Assembly (NCBI GenBank): GCA_917880885.1
Contig: OU862928.1
Coordinates: forward strand, 40,660,962-40,724,961
Length of the DNA: 64,000 nt
From: Limnephilus marmoratus
Lineage: Eukaryota; Arthropoda; Insecta; Trichoptera; Limnephilidae
Direction: 5' to 3'
Shown one piece after another: positions 21,080 through 31,367 of the stretch. Position numbers and translations under genes: made by a program. Numbering within the stretch: position 1 is the stretch's first letter; the number at the start of each line of letters is the position of its first letter. Below the pieces are notes generated by a model, which saw only the letters and a program-made list of their open reading frames with translations, was not told where the DNA came from and made no database searches.

Positions 21080-21220
21080 TTTACTGCTCCCAATCGCCTG
21101 GAGCCAGTGAGAATATGGCATCCCCGATTGGGGTTACATTATGAGGCTGAAGGTAATGGGGAAGAGGAAGAGATAGAAATAAGAAAGGTGGAGAAGTACC
21201 TGGCTATTATGATACAATTT
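21080..21220 (-). mobile_element. SINE-T 3' part
   Basis: The minus strand reads AATAGCCAGGTACTTCTCC, the CTTCAGCCTCATAATG block, CAATCGGGGATGCCATA and GGCTCCAGGCGATTGGGAGC. Confidence 0.75.
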
Positions 21221-21394
21221 TAACTTTTCTCCGATCTCTTTCTTGCAGGTGCTTGCAGCATACGCAAGATGCAATCCCCCGCGAGCTATTGTCCTTCGTC
21301 TTGCTTTCTCTCATCTTTCCATGCCATTATATATGTTTTACAAACACCATTCTGTCAAGTTTATTATGTAAGCACTTGCATACTGCTTACCAAC

Positions 21395-21512
21395 AACGTA
21401 TGCAGGGACATTGGAGGTCTAGATTCGTTCTAAACTAAATGTAGCTTCGTTCTTTCAAAAAACTTAGTCCTTTCGAGAGCCTTGAAGAAGTAACCATCTG
21501 TTACTTATACAG
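21395..21512 (+). pseudogene. R1-like LINE 3' end fragment
   Basis: GGTCTAGATTCGTTCTAA, TTCTTTCAAAAAACTTAG and GAAGTAACCATCTGTTACTT match the 3' end of the LINE at 53932-56823. The terminal hairpin (21488-21506: stem AAGTAAC/GTTACTT, loop CATCT) is kept with a different stem sequence. Confidence 0.75.
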
Positions 21513-21524
21513 GGGGGGGGGTAA

Positions 21525-22845
21525 CTAATGTTCAGATAGAGATCTAAAAGATATCAAGGTTTACAGGGTAAGATGTTCGGGGTGCCAACTGGATCAATGT
21601 TCAGGTCACTAATAGAAATCTAAAAGATATCAAGATTTACAGGGTAAGATGTTCGGGGTGCCAATTGGATCAAGGTTCAGGTCACCAATAGAGATCTAAA
21701 AGATATCAAGATTTACAGGGTAAGATGTTCGGGGTGCCAACTGGATCAATGTTCAGGTCACCAATAGAGATCTAAAAGATATCAAGGTTTACAGGGTAAG
21801 ATGTTCGGGGTGCCAATTGGATCAAGTTCAGGTCACTAATAGAGATCTAAAAGATATCAAGGTTTACAGGGTAAGATGTTCGGGGTGCCAACTGGATCAT
21901 TGTTCAGGTCACCATTAAAGATCTAAAAGACATCAAGGTTTACATGGTAAGATGTTCGGTGTGCCAACTGGATCAATGTTCAGGTCACCAATAGAAATTT
22001 AAAAGATATCAAGGTTTACAGGGTAAGATGTTCGGGGTGCCAATTGGATCAATTGTCGGGTCACCATTAAAGATCTAAACGACATCAAGGCTTTCAGGGT
22101 AAGATGTTTACAGGAGTGTCAATTGGATTAACTGTCGCGTCACCATTAAAGGTATAAAAGACTTCAAGGTTTACAGGGTAAGATGTTCGGGGTGCCAATT
22201 GGATCAACTGTCGGGTCACCATTAAAGATCTAAACGACATCAAGGCTTTCAGGGTAAGATGTTTACAGGAGTGTCAATTGGATTAACTGTCGCGTCACCA
22301 TTAAAGGTATAAAAGACTTCAAGGTTTACAGGGTAAGATGTTCGGGGTGCCAATTGGATCAACTGTCAGGTCAACATTAAAGATCTAAAAGACATCAAGG
22401 TTTACTGGGTAAGATGTTCGGGGTGCCAGTTGGATCACTGTCGGGTCACCATTAAAGATCTAAACGACGTAAGGTTTACAGGGTAAGATAATAGATATTA
22501 GTGAGGTCACCAATAGAGATCTAAAAGATATCAAGGTTAATAGGGTAAGATGTTCGGGGTGCCAACTGGATCAATGTTCAGGTCACTAATAGAGATCTAA
22601 AAGATATCAAGGTTTACAGGGTAAGATGTTCGGGGTGCCAAATGGATCAACTGTCAGGTCACCATTAAAGATCTAAACGACGTAAGGTTTACAGGGTAAG
22701 ATGATAGATATTAGTGAGGTCACCAATAGAGATCTAAAAGATATCAGGGTTTACATGGTAAGATGTTCGGGGTGCCATTTGGATCAACTGACAGTCATCA
22801 TTAAAGATCTAAAAGATATTAAGGTTAACAGGGTAAGATCTGCTT
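21525..22845 (+). repeat. 76-bp satellite array
   Basis: Around 17 units read AGATCTAAAAGATATCAAGG, TTTACAGGGTAAGATGTTCG, GGGTGCCAACTGGATCAATG and TTCAGGTCACCA. Variants such as GGATCAACTGTCGGGTCACC match the core of the 12468 minisatellite. Two-unit blocks (for example the TAACTGTCGCGTCACC variant) recur, showing block duplication. A 78-codon frame here comes from the repeat and is not a gene. Confidence 0.92.
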
Positions 22846-23292
22846 TCGATGCATCAATAGCTAAGTTATTTTCAATTGCACAAAAGCTCTATAACAGTAG
22901 AATATTGTATGCACCAGCGGTCATTGAAGAAAGTTAACGGTAAAATGCATAGTAACTCCGGATTACATGCAAATGCAACTGGCAACTGCACTGCTAACTG
23001 CACCGTAAACCATGTTTCTGTTCCATAGTTCAATGAATTGAATAACTACCCACTTCTCGTAACATTATTTTTATTGGAATTAATTGATGAAATAAGACCG
23101 TAACGTTGAACATAATTAACCCCTCAGACTTCGACTATATTTGTCAGAGATTCAAAGTATTTCCGCTTTGTAATATAGTTGAAGTTAATGCAATATTTCT
23201 GCACGCTTCTATAAACTAGAAACTGTTTTTGAGAGGTGATGAAAAACGCATTCAAATTCTATAATTCGAAATCTGTATCTATATAATCTTAA
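22846..23292. other. no recognised feature
   Basis: A short AACTGCACTGCTAACTGCAC run lies near 22990. Nothing else was seen. Confidence 0.5.
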
Positions 23293-23728
23293 TCTATCTT
23301 CTTCTTCTATATAAATAAAAATGAATCGCCGAAATGTATGTACGCGCAATAACTTCCGACCGACTGCACCAAATTGGATATTTTTTTTTGTGTTCGTTAT
23401 TGTCGGGACTAGGTTTGTATAACACTACTGATTAGCTCTGGCATTATGAAATTTAAATATATAATAGGTGGCACGCGAGCGGTTTCAAAACTGAATGCAC
23501 CGGGACTGAATGTAGGGGATTCTGGATGGTGGAGGGGGGAGGAAAACTCGGAAGGGGGGTTTGCGGGACGGGGGAAGGGGTGGAGTGGAGTGGGGAGAGG
23601 GACGGTGGAGGAGACGGAGTGGGAACGCGAGAGGGGACGTGGAGAGGAAGGGGAGGCGGAAGAAGAACGGGACGAATGGGAAAGGACACGCAGGGAGAAA
23701 CAATTTCTTTATTAAATGGCGTAGCAAA
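23293..23728 (+). mobile_element. Helitron A, intact 5' end
   Basis: It starts A|TCTATCTTCTTCTTCTATAT, then AAATGAATCGCCGAAATG, CGACTGCACCAAATTGG, GGTGGCACGCGAG and the purine tract. It ends near the AAATGGCGTAGCAA remnant without the terminal hairpin or CTAG. Long open frames on both strands come from the purine tract. Confidence 0.8.
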
Positions 23729-24074
23729 AGAAGGTATATAAAAATGAATCCCTGTTTTCCTTGGTCACGCCATAACTGCAGAATGACTTTACCTATTTCA
23801 TTCATCTTTTTTTTTAAGTTTTTAAAAACTATGTAGAAGGTTCTTACGGATAGAAAAATTAAGAAAAATGGGCAGAAAATTGGATCATTTCAAAAAATTA
23901 ACGACTATTTTAACTTCGCACTTTGACAGTTCGCGAGTTTTATAAATGTGTCCATGGATTTAAAAAAATATAGATATTTTAAATAGGTGTCTATATTAGG
24001 TACTAATTTTAATTGATTGTTCTTATATAATATAGAAAAATGAATATTTCTAAATATGAAAAATGAAAATTGGA

Positions 24075-24328
24075 ATGAAAAAATTGTAATAGTTGGCACG
24101 CGAGCTGTTTGAAAACTAAATGTACTGGGACTGAATGTATGGAACGCGGGAGGAGGGTTGGCAGGACAGGGGAGTGGGAGAGGGGAGAGGGTAGGCGGGG
24201 AAAGTGGAAGGGGAACGTGGGAGGGAAAGGGGATGCGGGAGAGAAACGGGAAAGCACGGGAAAGGACATGCAGGGAGAAACAATTTATTATGAATATGGC
24301 ATTGCAACGCATGCCGGGAGCCAGCTAG
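24075..24328 (+). mobile_element. Helitron A, intact 3' end
   Basis: GTTGGCACGCGAGCTGTTTG begins it. The purine tract follows, then GGCATTGCAACGCATGCC (hairpin) and GGGAGCCAGCTAG|T. Confidence 0.82.
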
Positions 24329-24475
24329 TAAACATATAATAATTGAAAGATACATTTTTAATGGACAACTGTATATTATTTATTCGTGTACGCACCAGAG
24401 GGAAAAAATCAAGAAGTATTGTGTATCCAAAGGAATTCAATAAACAATAAAAACGTAAACAGACTCTTTCTTTCC

Positions 24476-24502
24476 GTGGTATTGCAACGCATGCCGGGTA
24501 CT
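24476..24502 (+). mobile_element. Helitron A 3' hairpin fragment at LINE junction
   Basis: GGTATTGCAACGCATGCCGG is followed by GTAC, where the poly(A) end of the minus-strand Jockey-like LINE begins. Confidence 0.6.
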
Positions 24503-25060
24503 TTTTTTGTTTTGTTTACATTAACTCCACACAGGAGGCCCTGAAGAAAATAATTTCCCTCAGGGTCTATGTCATCTGAGGTGCTGTGTGGAGGGGTCTT
24601 TTTGAGGAGAGGAATAAATGAACATTGGTCTTGAAGAGACCCATGTTGTAGGAAGGAGGAAACACAGAGGCCGGCAAATCGTTCCAAAGCCGAGCTGTTG
24701 AATACAAGAACGATTCGAAGAAGCGATCCGTTCTTATGTGACAAATGTCAACCGTGTACATATGTTGGGCACGGGTTTGGCGTGTTTCCCGAATATGCAC
24801 CGGTGCCGAAGTGATAGTTCCTCAGAGCATATTCCATTGAAATACCGGTAGAACAATTACAGCATTCCCACCCGACGCATGTGCTCTAAAGATTGCAATC
24901 CGTCAGTTAAGATGGAAGATTCTATCAAACGGACCGCCCGTTTCTGCACAAAGTCGAGGGTATTTTTCAGATATTTTGGAGCTCCAGACCAGAGGTGGCT
25001 GCCAAATTCAACCGTGGGGCGCACTTGTGATTTGTACAGGATTAGCAATTGTGTACTATT
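24503..25060 (-). pseudogene. Jockey-like LINE, 3' end; tail partner of SINE-J
   Basis: The minus strand encodes YKSQVRPTVEFGSHLWSGAP, then VQKRAVRLIESSILTDGLQS and, after a frame change, DRFFESFLYSTARLWNDLPA followed by SVFPPSYNMGLFKTNVHLFL. This is the C-terminal region of Jockey-type reverse transcriptases common in insects. The reading frame runs into CTCCACACAGC, the start of the 3' structure shared with SINE-J. The tail reads GGGCCTCCTGTGTGGAG then TTAATGT and an A-rich end. It is 5'-truncated and frameshifted, hence inactive. Relatives lie at 33212, 33421 and 35040. Confidence 0.85.
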
Positions 25061-25494
25061 AGTAATAAATAAATAAATATGGGAATAGCATAAGGTTAAA
25101 TATTTACAAATTTAATTTCGTCAGATTTAACAGTTTCAGATTTTTTTTTGACAGACAAACAGATTTTCTGATTCACAATTACGATGTAATTACCATTCTA
25201 ACTATCTTATAACTGACTATGACCGCGAAGCCACATTTCGCATTCTTATTATAAAACATCTGATGCAACAAAAACCATTTAGTACATTGAAGGTGTTATT
25301 TTTTGTCCGCGTAAAGTGCAAATCATCCCACCGTGCCATTATTTATGTGCGCAGTTATGCTGTTTGATATGGGGGCCGCACAGTGGGCAGAACAGTGAAC
25401 AGATCACTGTGTTACATAACTGGACACCTGAGCTAATGAAAATTTAAAGACTTGTAAATGAACGGACAGAAATAAATGAAAATGTTTGGGATAA
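25061..25494. other. no recognised feature
   Basis: AT-rich stretch with no repeat partner noticed. Confidence 0.5.
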
Positions 25495-25553
25495 ATTTTG
25501 CATACATTTTTGAAACTTTTTGAAGTAAAACTTCTTTACGCACGCTTGACTTG

Positions 25554-25893
25554 GGGAGGCGGGAATGGGTACCGCCGCCCCGGGAACCTTTATTGGATAA
25601 CCAACACCTCTGCCATAGGTCACCCCAAGTGGTTCGCTACGTTTGGTGATTTAGCAGGGGTGCCCGGGTTCATGGGGTGAGGTTTGTCTGGGTCTTGGAG
25701 GCGGATGACTAAGACACACTGAACCCCAGATTCCTACCCACCCCTTAAACCCTTTTCCTTCCCAGAACTCTCCTCTCCTTCCTTTCCTTAAAAAACCCTC
25801 CACACAACATCCCCAAAGATGACATAGGCCCTGAGGGAAATTGTTTTCCTCAGGGCCTCCTGTGTAGAGCTCATGTAAAAAAAAAAAAAAAAA
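25554..25893 (+). mobile_element. SINE-J, short subfamily
   Basis: This is a full-length short form: GGCGGGAATGGGTACCGCC, CAAGTGGTTCGCTACG, GGGTTCATGGGGTGAGG, CACACTGAACCCCAG, then the tail with GGCCCTGAGG...CCTCAGGGCC and poly(A). It lacks the roughly 100-bp central block of the long subfamily. Confidence 0.9.
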
Positions 25894-26029
25894 GCTGGTG
25901 AATGCGTAACGAAAAGTGATGATTGTTACGAAAAATGTCATGCGAACGGTAATCGATGCGAACGGTGATCGATTGCTAGGCAAACGGTCGGGCCTTTACG
26001 CACCCTTGACTTGGGGAGTGATAAGGATA

Positions 26030-26250
26030 AGGATGGTCACCCCAAGGTCGTAGGTCACCCCAAGGTCGTAGGTCACCCCAAGATCGTAGGTCACCCCAAG
26101 ATCGTAGGTCACCCCAAGGTCATAGGTCACCCCAAGGTGGTAGGTCACCCCAAGGTCGGTGGTCACCTCAAGGTCATAAGTCACCCCAAGGTCGTAGGTC
26201 ACCCCATGGTCATATTTCACCCCAATGTCATATGTCACTCCTAGGTCATA
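26030..26250 (+). repeat. 18-bp minisatellite GGTCGTAGGTCACCCCAA
   Basis: About 12 units with mainly third-position-like variation are present. The unit resembles the SINE-J/K motif ATAGGTCACCCCAAG. The frames on both strands (VGHPK and LGVTYD repeats) follow from the 18-bp period and are not proteins. Confidence 0.93.
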
Positions 26251-26412
26251 GGTCACCCCGTTCGCTACGTTTGGTAACTTAGCATCACCTGGGTTTATTG
26301 GGCGAGGTTTGTCTTGTAGTTTTACTTCAGTCGTATGGTCTAAAGCTCATTCGTTTTTTTTTTTTATATAATGAAAGGGTGATAACGCTCGGCAGGTGAG
26401 ATATATATCGTA

Positions 26413-26820
26413 CTAGCTGACCCGACGAACTTCGTACAGCCAGTACAATAGTAACTGTTGTGTTAACTTATTAATTAAATTTAATTTTTTTATTAAGTTA
26501 CAAATTACAAATTACACAATGCAGCAATTACCGATGCGCAACTGTCCGCGTTTTGTTTTTGTCTGTATCAGAGATGGCATTGTGTACTGATATATATTTT
26601 TTGTGATTTTTTTACTATTCCATTTACTTACGGGAATTGCGTTTCATTTTATTTATATGTGTGAGGGATATTTATTTAATTATTGTATTTTTCCTTTGAA
26701 GGGGTGTAGACATACGTTCACCGTTTGCCTCATTTTCGACAAATGACATTTAGTATGTTTAAGTACAAAAGCAAAACAATCATTAAGATTTGACATTTTT
26801 GAATTTTTGGAATTCACTTA
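26413..26820 (-). mobile_element. Helitron C, 3' part, uninterrupted copy
   Basis: The minus strand ends TCGTCGGGTCAGCTAG|T. The body (CGATGCGCAACTGTCCGC, TTACGGGAATTGCGTTTC, CATACGTTCACCGTTTG) matches 35666-36970 and provides the empty site for the P-MITE there. Confidence 0.78.
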
Positions 26821-27358
26821 TTGATGATCAAATGCCGCATTGAGCAAGCTCGTGCAACCTTCATCCGCATGAAAAAAATGTTCTGCAGTAGTGATCTCAA
26901 CCTTGGATTACGAATGCGAATGGTCAGATGCTACGTATTTTCAATATTATTTTATGGAATGGAAGCATGGACGCTTACTGAAGAATTAATTAGGCGACTT
27001 GAGGCATTCGAGATGTGGATATACAGAAGAATACTTAAAATAAGCTGGATGGACAGGGTCACAAATGAAGATGTTATGGTTCGGATGAATAAAGAAAAGG
27101 AAGTTATTAAAACCATAAAAATCCGAAAACTTCAATATCTTGGACACGTGATGAGACATCCAGAGAAGTATGAGATCCTGCATCTCATAATGCAGGGAAA
27201 GATTGCCGGAAGACGGGGCCTGGAAGAAGGAGAACCTCATGGCTGAAAAACCTGAGACAGTGGTTTGGCCAGTCTACCGTGGAGCTGTTCCGGGCCGCAG
27301 TAAACAAAGTCCGCATAGCCAACGTCCGTTGAACGGACAAGGCACAACAAGAAGAAGA
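26821..27358 (+). pseudogene. RTE-A LINE, C-terminal region
   Basis: It encodes KCRIEQARATFIRMKKMF, SILFYGMEAWTLTEELIRRL, EMWIYRRILKISWMDRVTN and LQYLGHVMRHPEKYE. After a frameshift it reads RRRTSWLKNLRQWFGQSTVE. This is the thumb-to-C-terminus part of an RTE reverse transcriptase. A partial second copy lies at 1-243. It is 5'-truncated and not functional. Confidence 0.87.
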
Positions 27359-27446
27359 GAAGATGATCATTTGGGGAATTGTGTGAAAGGGTTTAGTTTT
27401 TCCTGTGGGGAAACTTTAACTCGGACATTTAAATCTGGTGCGTAAA
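27359..27446 (+). pseudogene. R4-like LINE 3' tail fragment
   Basis: AGATGATCATTTGGGGAATT, GGGTTTAGTTTTTCC and CATTTAAATCTGGTGCG match the extreme 3' end of the R4-like copies at 7871 and 13850-14433. It is a very short 5'-truncated insertion. Confidence 0.8.
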
Positions 27447-28014
27447 AAAGTTTTAAAAATACTGTAAGTACACTAGTAAAGAAAAAAACCTCAGTCAGAA
27501 AGAAATTCCTTTAAAATATGAAATGATTTTTTATTGGTGCACACTGTAGTAAACTGTAACGAAATCATGACCAATCTAACACACTGGCAGTTCACAGTAA
27601 TGGACCACTCTTTATGTTAAATAAACAATTTTATTCTGCAACTCATCCCGCGCACTCGCCGTTCTAGTCACCCACCCTCCCTCACACCTACACATTCACA
27701 TACACACATCCGATTAGGCACACTAAATTATTGCAGTTGATCTGTGTCATGTTAAACCTTAACATTGATCTTCCCTTGGGTCAACAGGCCATAATAGATT
27801 TCTGATTCCAAAACTGAAGTGTGGCAGTGAGATTAGTGGTTAGTTGGTTAATTGGAAGAGCGATATAAAGCGACTTGGATTCGATCCTCTTCTAGTCAAG
27901 TAGTCCCCAAATATTTAAAACGCCACATTATCTGCTTATAATTATGGTACTATGAAGTTTTCATTAAAAAGTCAGGTTGTTTGTAGACTTCGAATGATCG
28001 GAACGATTTTTCTT
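27447..28014. other. no recognised feature
   Basis: AT-rich, with nothing supported. Confidence 0.5.
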
Positions 28015-28218
28015 TTTTACATTAGCTCCACTGGGAAGCCCAGAGGAAAATATTTTCCCCCATTGCCTATATCTTTTAGAGGATGCTGTGTGGAGGTTTT
28101 TTTAAGAAAAGGAAGGAGAAGAAGTTGTGGGAAGGAAATAGATATGAGGGGTGGGGAGAAACCCGGGGCTCAGTGTGTCCAGGAGTGACGGACGTGTGAA
28201 TCCATCCCTCCAACATTT

Positions 28219-28836
28219 ACAACATGAAGATAAATAAAGACAAAACAAAGCTGCTGTATATGGGACGGTCGGTCTAAGAGCGAGATCGACAGCCGTATAC
28301 ACCAGGCTAGGCTTGCATTCAATAAAAGGTCGAAAATAATAGAATCAAATAATATAGACCTAAAACTGAGAATACTCCTCATCAAGACCTATGTATGGAG
28401 TATCTTGATGTACGGCTGCGAAACATGGTGCCCATCCGAAAGAGATAAACGGAGACTAGAGGCTTCTGAAATGTGGTCCTATAGAAGACTATTAGGAATT
28501 TCCTGGAGAGACCACATTACAAATGAGGAGGTTCTTCAAAGAATCGATGGAGGAAGGCACCTTCTCAGGACCTTGTCCGAAAGGCGTGCAAGATGGATCG
28601 GCCATGTAATAAGATAAGAAGGCCTCTTGCATGCCATAATGGAGGGTATGACCGAGGGGACAAACTCTTGGAGACGCCCACGCCGAGAGTACCTGGAGAA
28701 CCTGCTGGTGGACGTGTGCTGCTCATCATATGCAGACTTCAAAAGAGCCGCACAAGACAGGGAAGAGTGGAAGAGACTAATAGATGAAATTGCTGGAAAC
28801 CAATCCCAGGATTGAAACCAGAGAGAGAGAGAACTG
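28219..28836 (+). pseudogene. RTE-D LINE fragment inserted in SINE-J
   Basis: It encodes NMKINKDKTKLL, then after an internal deletion SEIDSRIHQARLAFNKRSK-like sequence, YGCETWCPSERDKRRLEASE, RRLLGISWRDHITNEEVLQR and a C-terminus shared with 38105-38890. It ends in an AGAGAGAGAGA-rich 3' terminus. The RTE family copies by target-primed reverse transcription. Confidence 0.87.
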
Positions 28837-29021
28837 CGGTGCAAGGCAATGGATCGAGAGATTCTGGCTGGAGGATAAAAGATCTCCCACAGCCAGTTTC
28901 TCTCAATCCTGCCACCACGCAGTAGGTGGGCAGACGTTTCGGCTGCCAAGACCTGGACAAACCTCACCCCATGAACCCCTGCTAAGTCACCAAACGAACC
29001 ACTTGGGTATTGGCAGAGGTA

Positions 29022-29112
29022 TTGTTTATTTATTTATTATTTAAACGCCCGTACATAGGGCTATTACATACATAATACAAGTGTATCGAACATTTACAAA
29101 CATTTACAAATA
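29022..29112 (-). pseudogene. Jockey-like LINE 3' tail, 91 bp, inserted in SINE-J
   Basis: The complement reads AATGTTCGATACACTTGTAT, GCCCTATGTACGGGCG and TTTAAATAATAAATAAATAA, matching the 3' end of the LINE at 51240-51716. It is severely 5'-truncated. Confidence 0.88.
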
Positions 29113-29165
29113 TCCTATAAATAGATCCTGGGGCGGTAGTGCCCATACCCGCCTCCCAAATTGTA

Positions 29166-29652
29166 TGCCGATGCCGGAGTTTTTCGCAAAGTTTTTGGAA
29201 GTTGGATGTAAACTGTAATTTTTCTCTTAAAGTGTGCAAATTTTCGTCAAGAAGTAGGGTGGGACAATAAAATTTGAGACAATAGAAACCCCAACCAAAA
29301 TCGATTTCAGCAGAAGTAAGGGAAAGTTTAGCTTACTTAGGGTTTACAAACAAATCCACAACAACAGACTTCTTTCGATTTCTCTTCAGTGGAAAAATAA
29401 ATTGTTATTTTGAGCGGCAGGAGATGGCAGAAGTGCTGCCAGGTATTAAAAAAAATATATACACGTATTTAAAAGCAGTTGGTATCTGTGAAGTGAATGA
29501 GGGATGCATATTAAATAGACAGGGACTGGCAGGAAATGCAATACACTTGTTCAAATAAACCGACTGTACTTTCTTACGTTATGCGTAAGAGATTTAAAAC
29601 TAACATTTGTTCGCAGGTTTACTCGTGTAAAATAAAATAATTAAAATTTATT
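29166..29652. other. no recognised feature
   Basis: No frame or repeat partner supported. Confidence 0.5.
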
Positions 29653-30113
29653 GAAAACCATCTGGTTCCCGGCATGCGTTGCTGTGCCATTTAATAAAGA
29701 AATTATTTCTCCCAGCGTGTCCTTTCCCATTCGTCCCGTTCCCCTTCCGCCTCCCCAACCTCTCCCGCGTCCCCTTCCCCTCTCGCATTCCCACTCCGAT
29801 TCTTCCACCTTCTCTCTCCCTACTCCACTCCCACCCTTCCCCCGTTCCGCGAACCTCCTACCTGAGTTCCCTTCCCCCCTCCCCACTCTCGCACTCCATA
29901 CATTCAGTCCCGGTAAATTCATTTTCCAAACAACTCACGTGCCACCTACTGCAATTTTTTAAACAAATTTCATAAAGCCAGAGCTCAATAGTAGTTTTAT
30001 GCAAGCCTTGCCCTGATAATAACGAACACAAAAAAAAATAATTTTCCTATTTGGTGCAGTCGTTCGGAAGTTATGCGCGTACATTCATTTCGACGATTAT
30101 TTTTTATTTATAC
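29653..30113 (-). mobile_element. Helitron A, nearly full length
   Basis: The minus strand starts near AGCGTATAAATAAAAAATAA, has CGACTGCACCAAATAGG, GTGTTCGTTATTATCAGG, GTAGGTGGCACGTGAG and the purine tract, and ends AACGCATGCCGGGAACCAG. The terminal CTAG is mutated to ATGG. Confidence 0.8.
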
Positions 30114-30261
30114 GCTATCCAGGTTACAAACCAATTCTTAGAATGATTGTTTCCAATAAAAAGGGTAGTTGCCTACGATATGGAAAATAAATTAGTTGAA
30201 GATAATATAGTTAATTCTAAAATTTTAAATATGAGATTGACTATTATGACGGTTTGACAGT

Positions 30262-30420
30262 AGGGCGTAATGGCGGAATTGGTAAACGCACGTCCCGGAA
30301 AGACGAGAGGTTCTGGGTTCGTGTCCCAGTCGCGACCATTATCTTTTTCTGTTTTTCTGTGTCTTGTTCTCTTTCATATTTTCATTTAGATTATTATTAT
30401 TTTTTTCTTCTACAATGAAG
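30262..30420 (+). mobile_element. SINE-R (tRNA-derived head)
   Basis: Box A TGGCGGAATTGG and box B GGTTCGTGTCC are correctly ordered. The T-arm CTGGG-TTCGTGT-CCCAG and an anticodon-like stem CGTC/GACG are intact, but the acceptor stem does not pair and U33 is absent, so this is not a working tRNA. The following pyrimidine-rich tail matches the copy at 13372-13615. Confidence 0.78.
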
Positions 30421-31367
30421 TATTATTTATTTCATTGCACTACCCCTGCATACCTTCTGAAAGAAATTTTTAATATCATATGCAGCTAATGTCACCCGCA
30501 TACAACTGCTGGGCACGTATTTACCGTGTCTCCGACAGCGCACTGGCGCCATTCGTTTCTCAGAACAAGAAAACTTTCCGTTTTGTTTTTTAACCGTCAC
30601 AATTTTACACTTTACAGCTAGACAAGAGTTCCACGTTCTGCTCTATGTTTATCCATGTCAAAATTAACTGTGGTTATGTTTTATCATAGACAATGTGCAT
30701 GATTAAAGCATTATTCTTTATGTAAGCCATAGACGATTATTTCCCATAGAGCAAGAAAGACCACCACTTAGATTAACTACAGGTATCTCGCACAACAAAG
30801 CAAGAGTTCAGGATTTTAACTAATAATAGTGTTTAGGTGTTTTTTTTATTGATGTTTCTGACTTATTCCTTATGGTAAGTTGTAATTTCGTTTATGAAAA
30901 CGGTAAAGAACACAATATTATCGCACCATGATGACCATAGTGTATTAAGTCAAAAAGCTAAGTTTTGAGAAATCAGCGTTTTGAAGTTACGAATTTCTTT
31001 ATCAAATAATAGAATTTTAATTTTGAATTTGGGTTGTCTCACACTCGAAAAATATTAAATGAATGGTTACTGCATTATTTCTTATTGTTTTTTATTTAAA
31101 GCGCCACATCCGCGCTCAAAAAGAAGAAGATGAGGAGATATGTAATTACGAATGTTAGAGGAGCGCGCTAATATTTAAAGCGATAAAATCAATGCGAAAA
31201 TTGCGATATTGTTTAATAAAACACGACTCGTTTAAAATAGAGTAAAAATCTCATGGAATGTATCTTAAGTATCATTTAAAGAAACATTGTGAATTTTTCC
31301 ACAACTAACCTGTAAAATAACTGAAGAAAAACGTGTTTTTAATATTCTCATTATTTGTTTTTGGGGT
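30421..31367. other. no recognised feature
   Basis: AT-rich, with no frame over 60 codons of interest and no repeat partner. Confidence 0.5.

Larger units (their letters stand above)
25495..26360 (+). repeat. repeat family K, copy 2, with SINE-J insertion
   Basis: It has the same start and end as the copy at 6055-6460. A SINE-J (25554-25893) interrupts it between CTTGACTTGGGG and AAGCTGGTGAATGCG, which are adjacent in copy 1. It contains the expanded 18-bp minisatellite at 26030-26250. Confidence 0.78.
28015..29165 (-). mobile_element. SINE-J, long subfamily, with two insertions
   Basis: The SINE pieces are 28015-28218, 28837-29021 and 29113-29165 on the minus strand. They join into one long-subfamily copy (head CAATTTGGGAGGCGGG, tail GAGCTAATGT). 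The gaps hold an RTE-D fragment and a Jockey-like LINE tail. Confidence 0.85.

Noticed and set aside
26011..26256. Open frames with VGHPK and LGVTYD repeats on opposite strands
   Set aside because: They follow directly from the 18-bp minisatellite period; both strands stay open for the same reason.
30262..30340. Functional tRNA gene
   Set aside because: The T-arm is good, but the acceptor stem does not pair and position 33 is not U. A related copy with the same tail at 13372-13615 marks a SINE.
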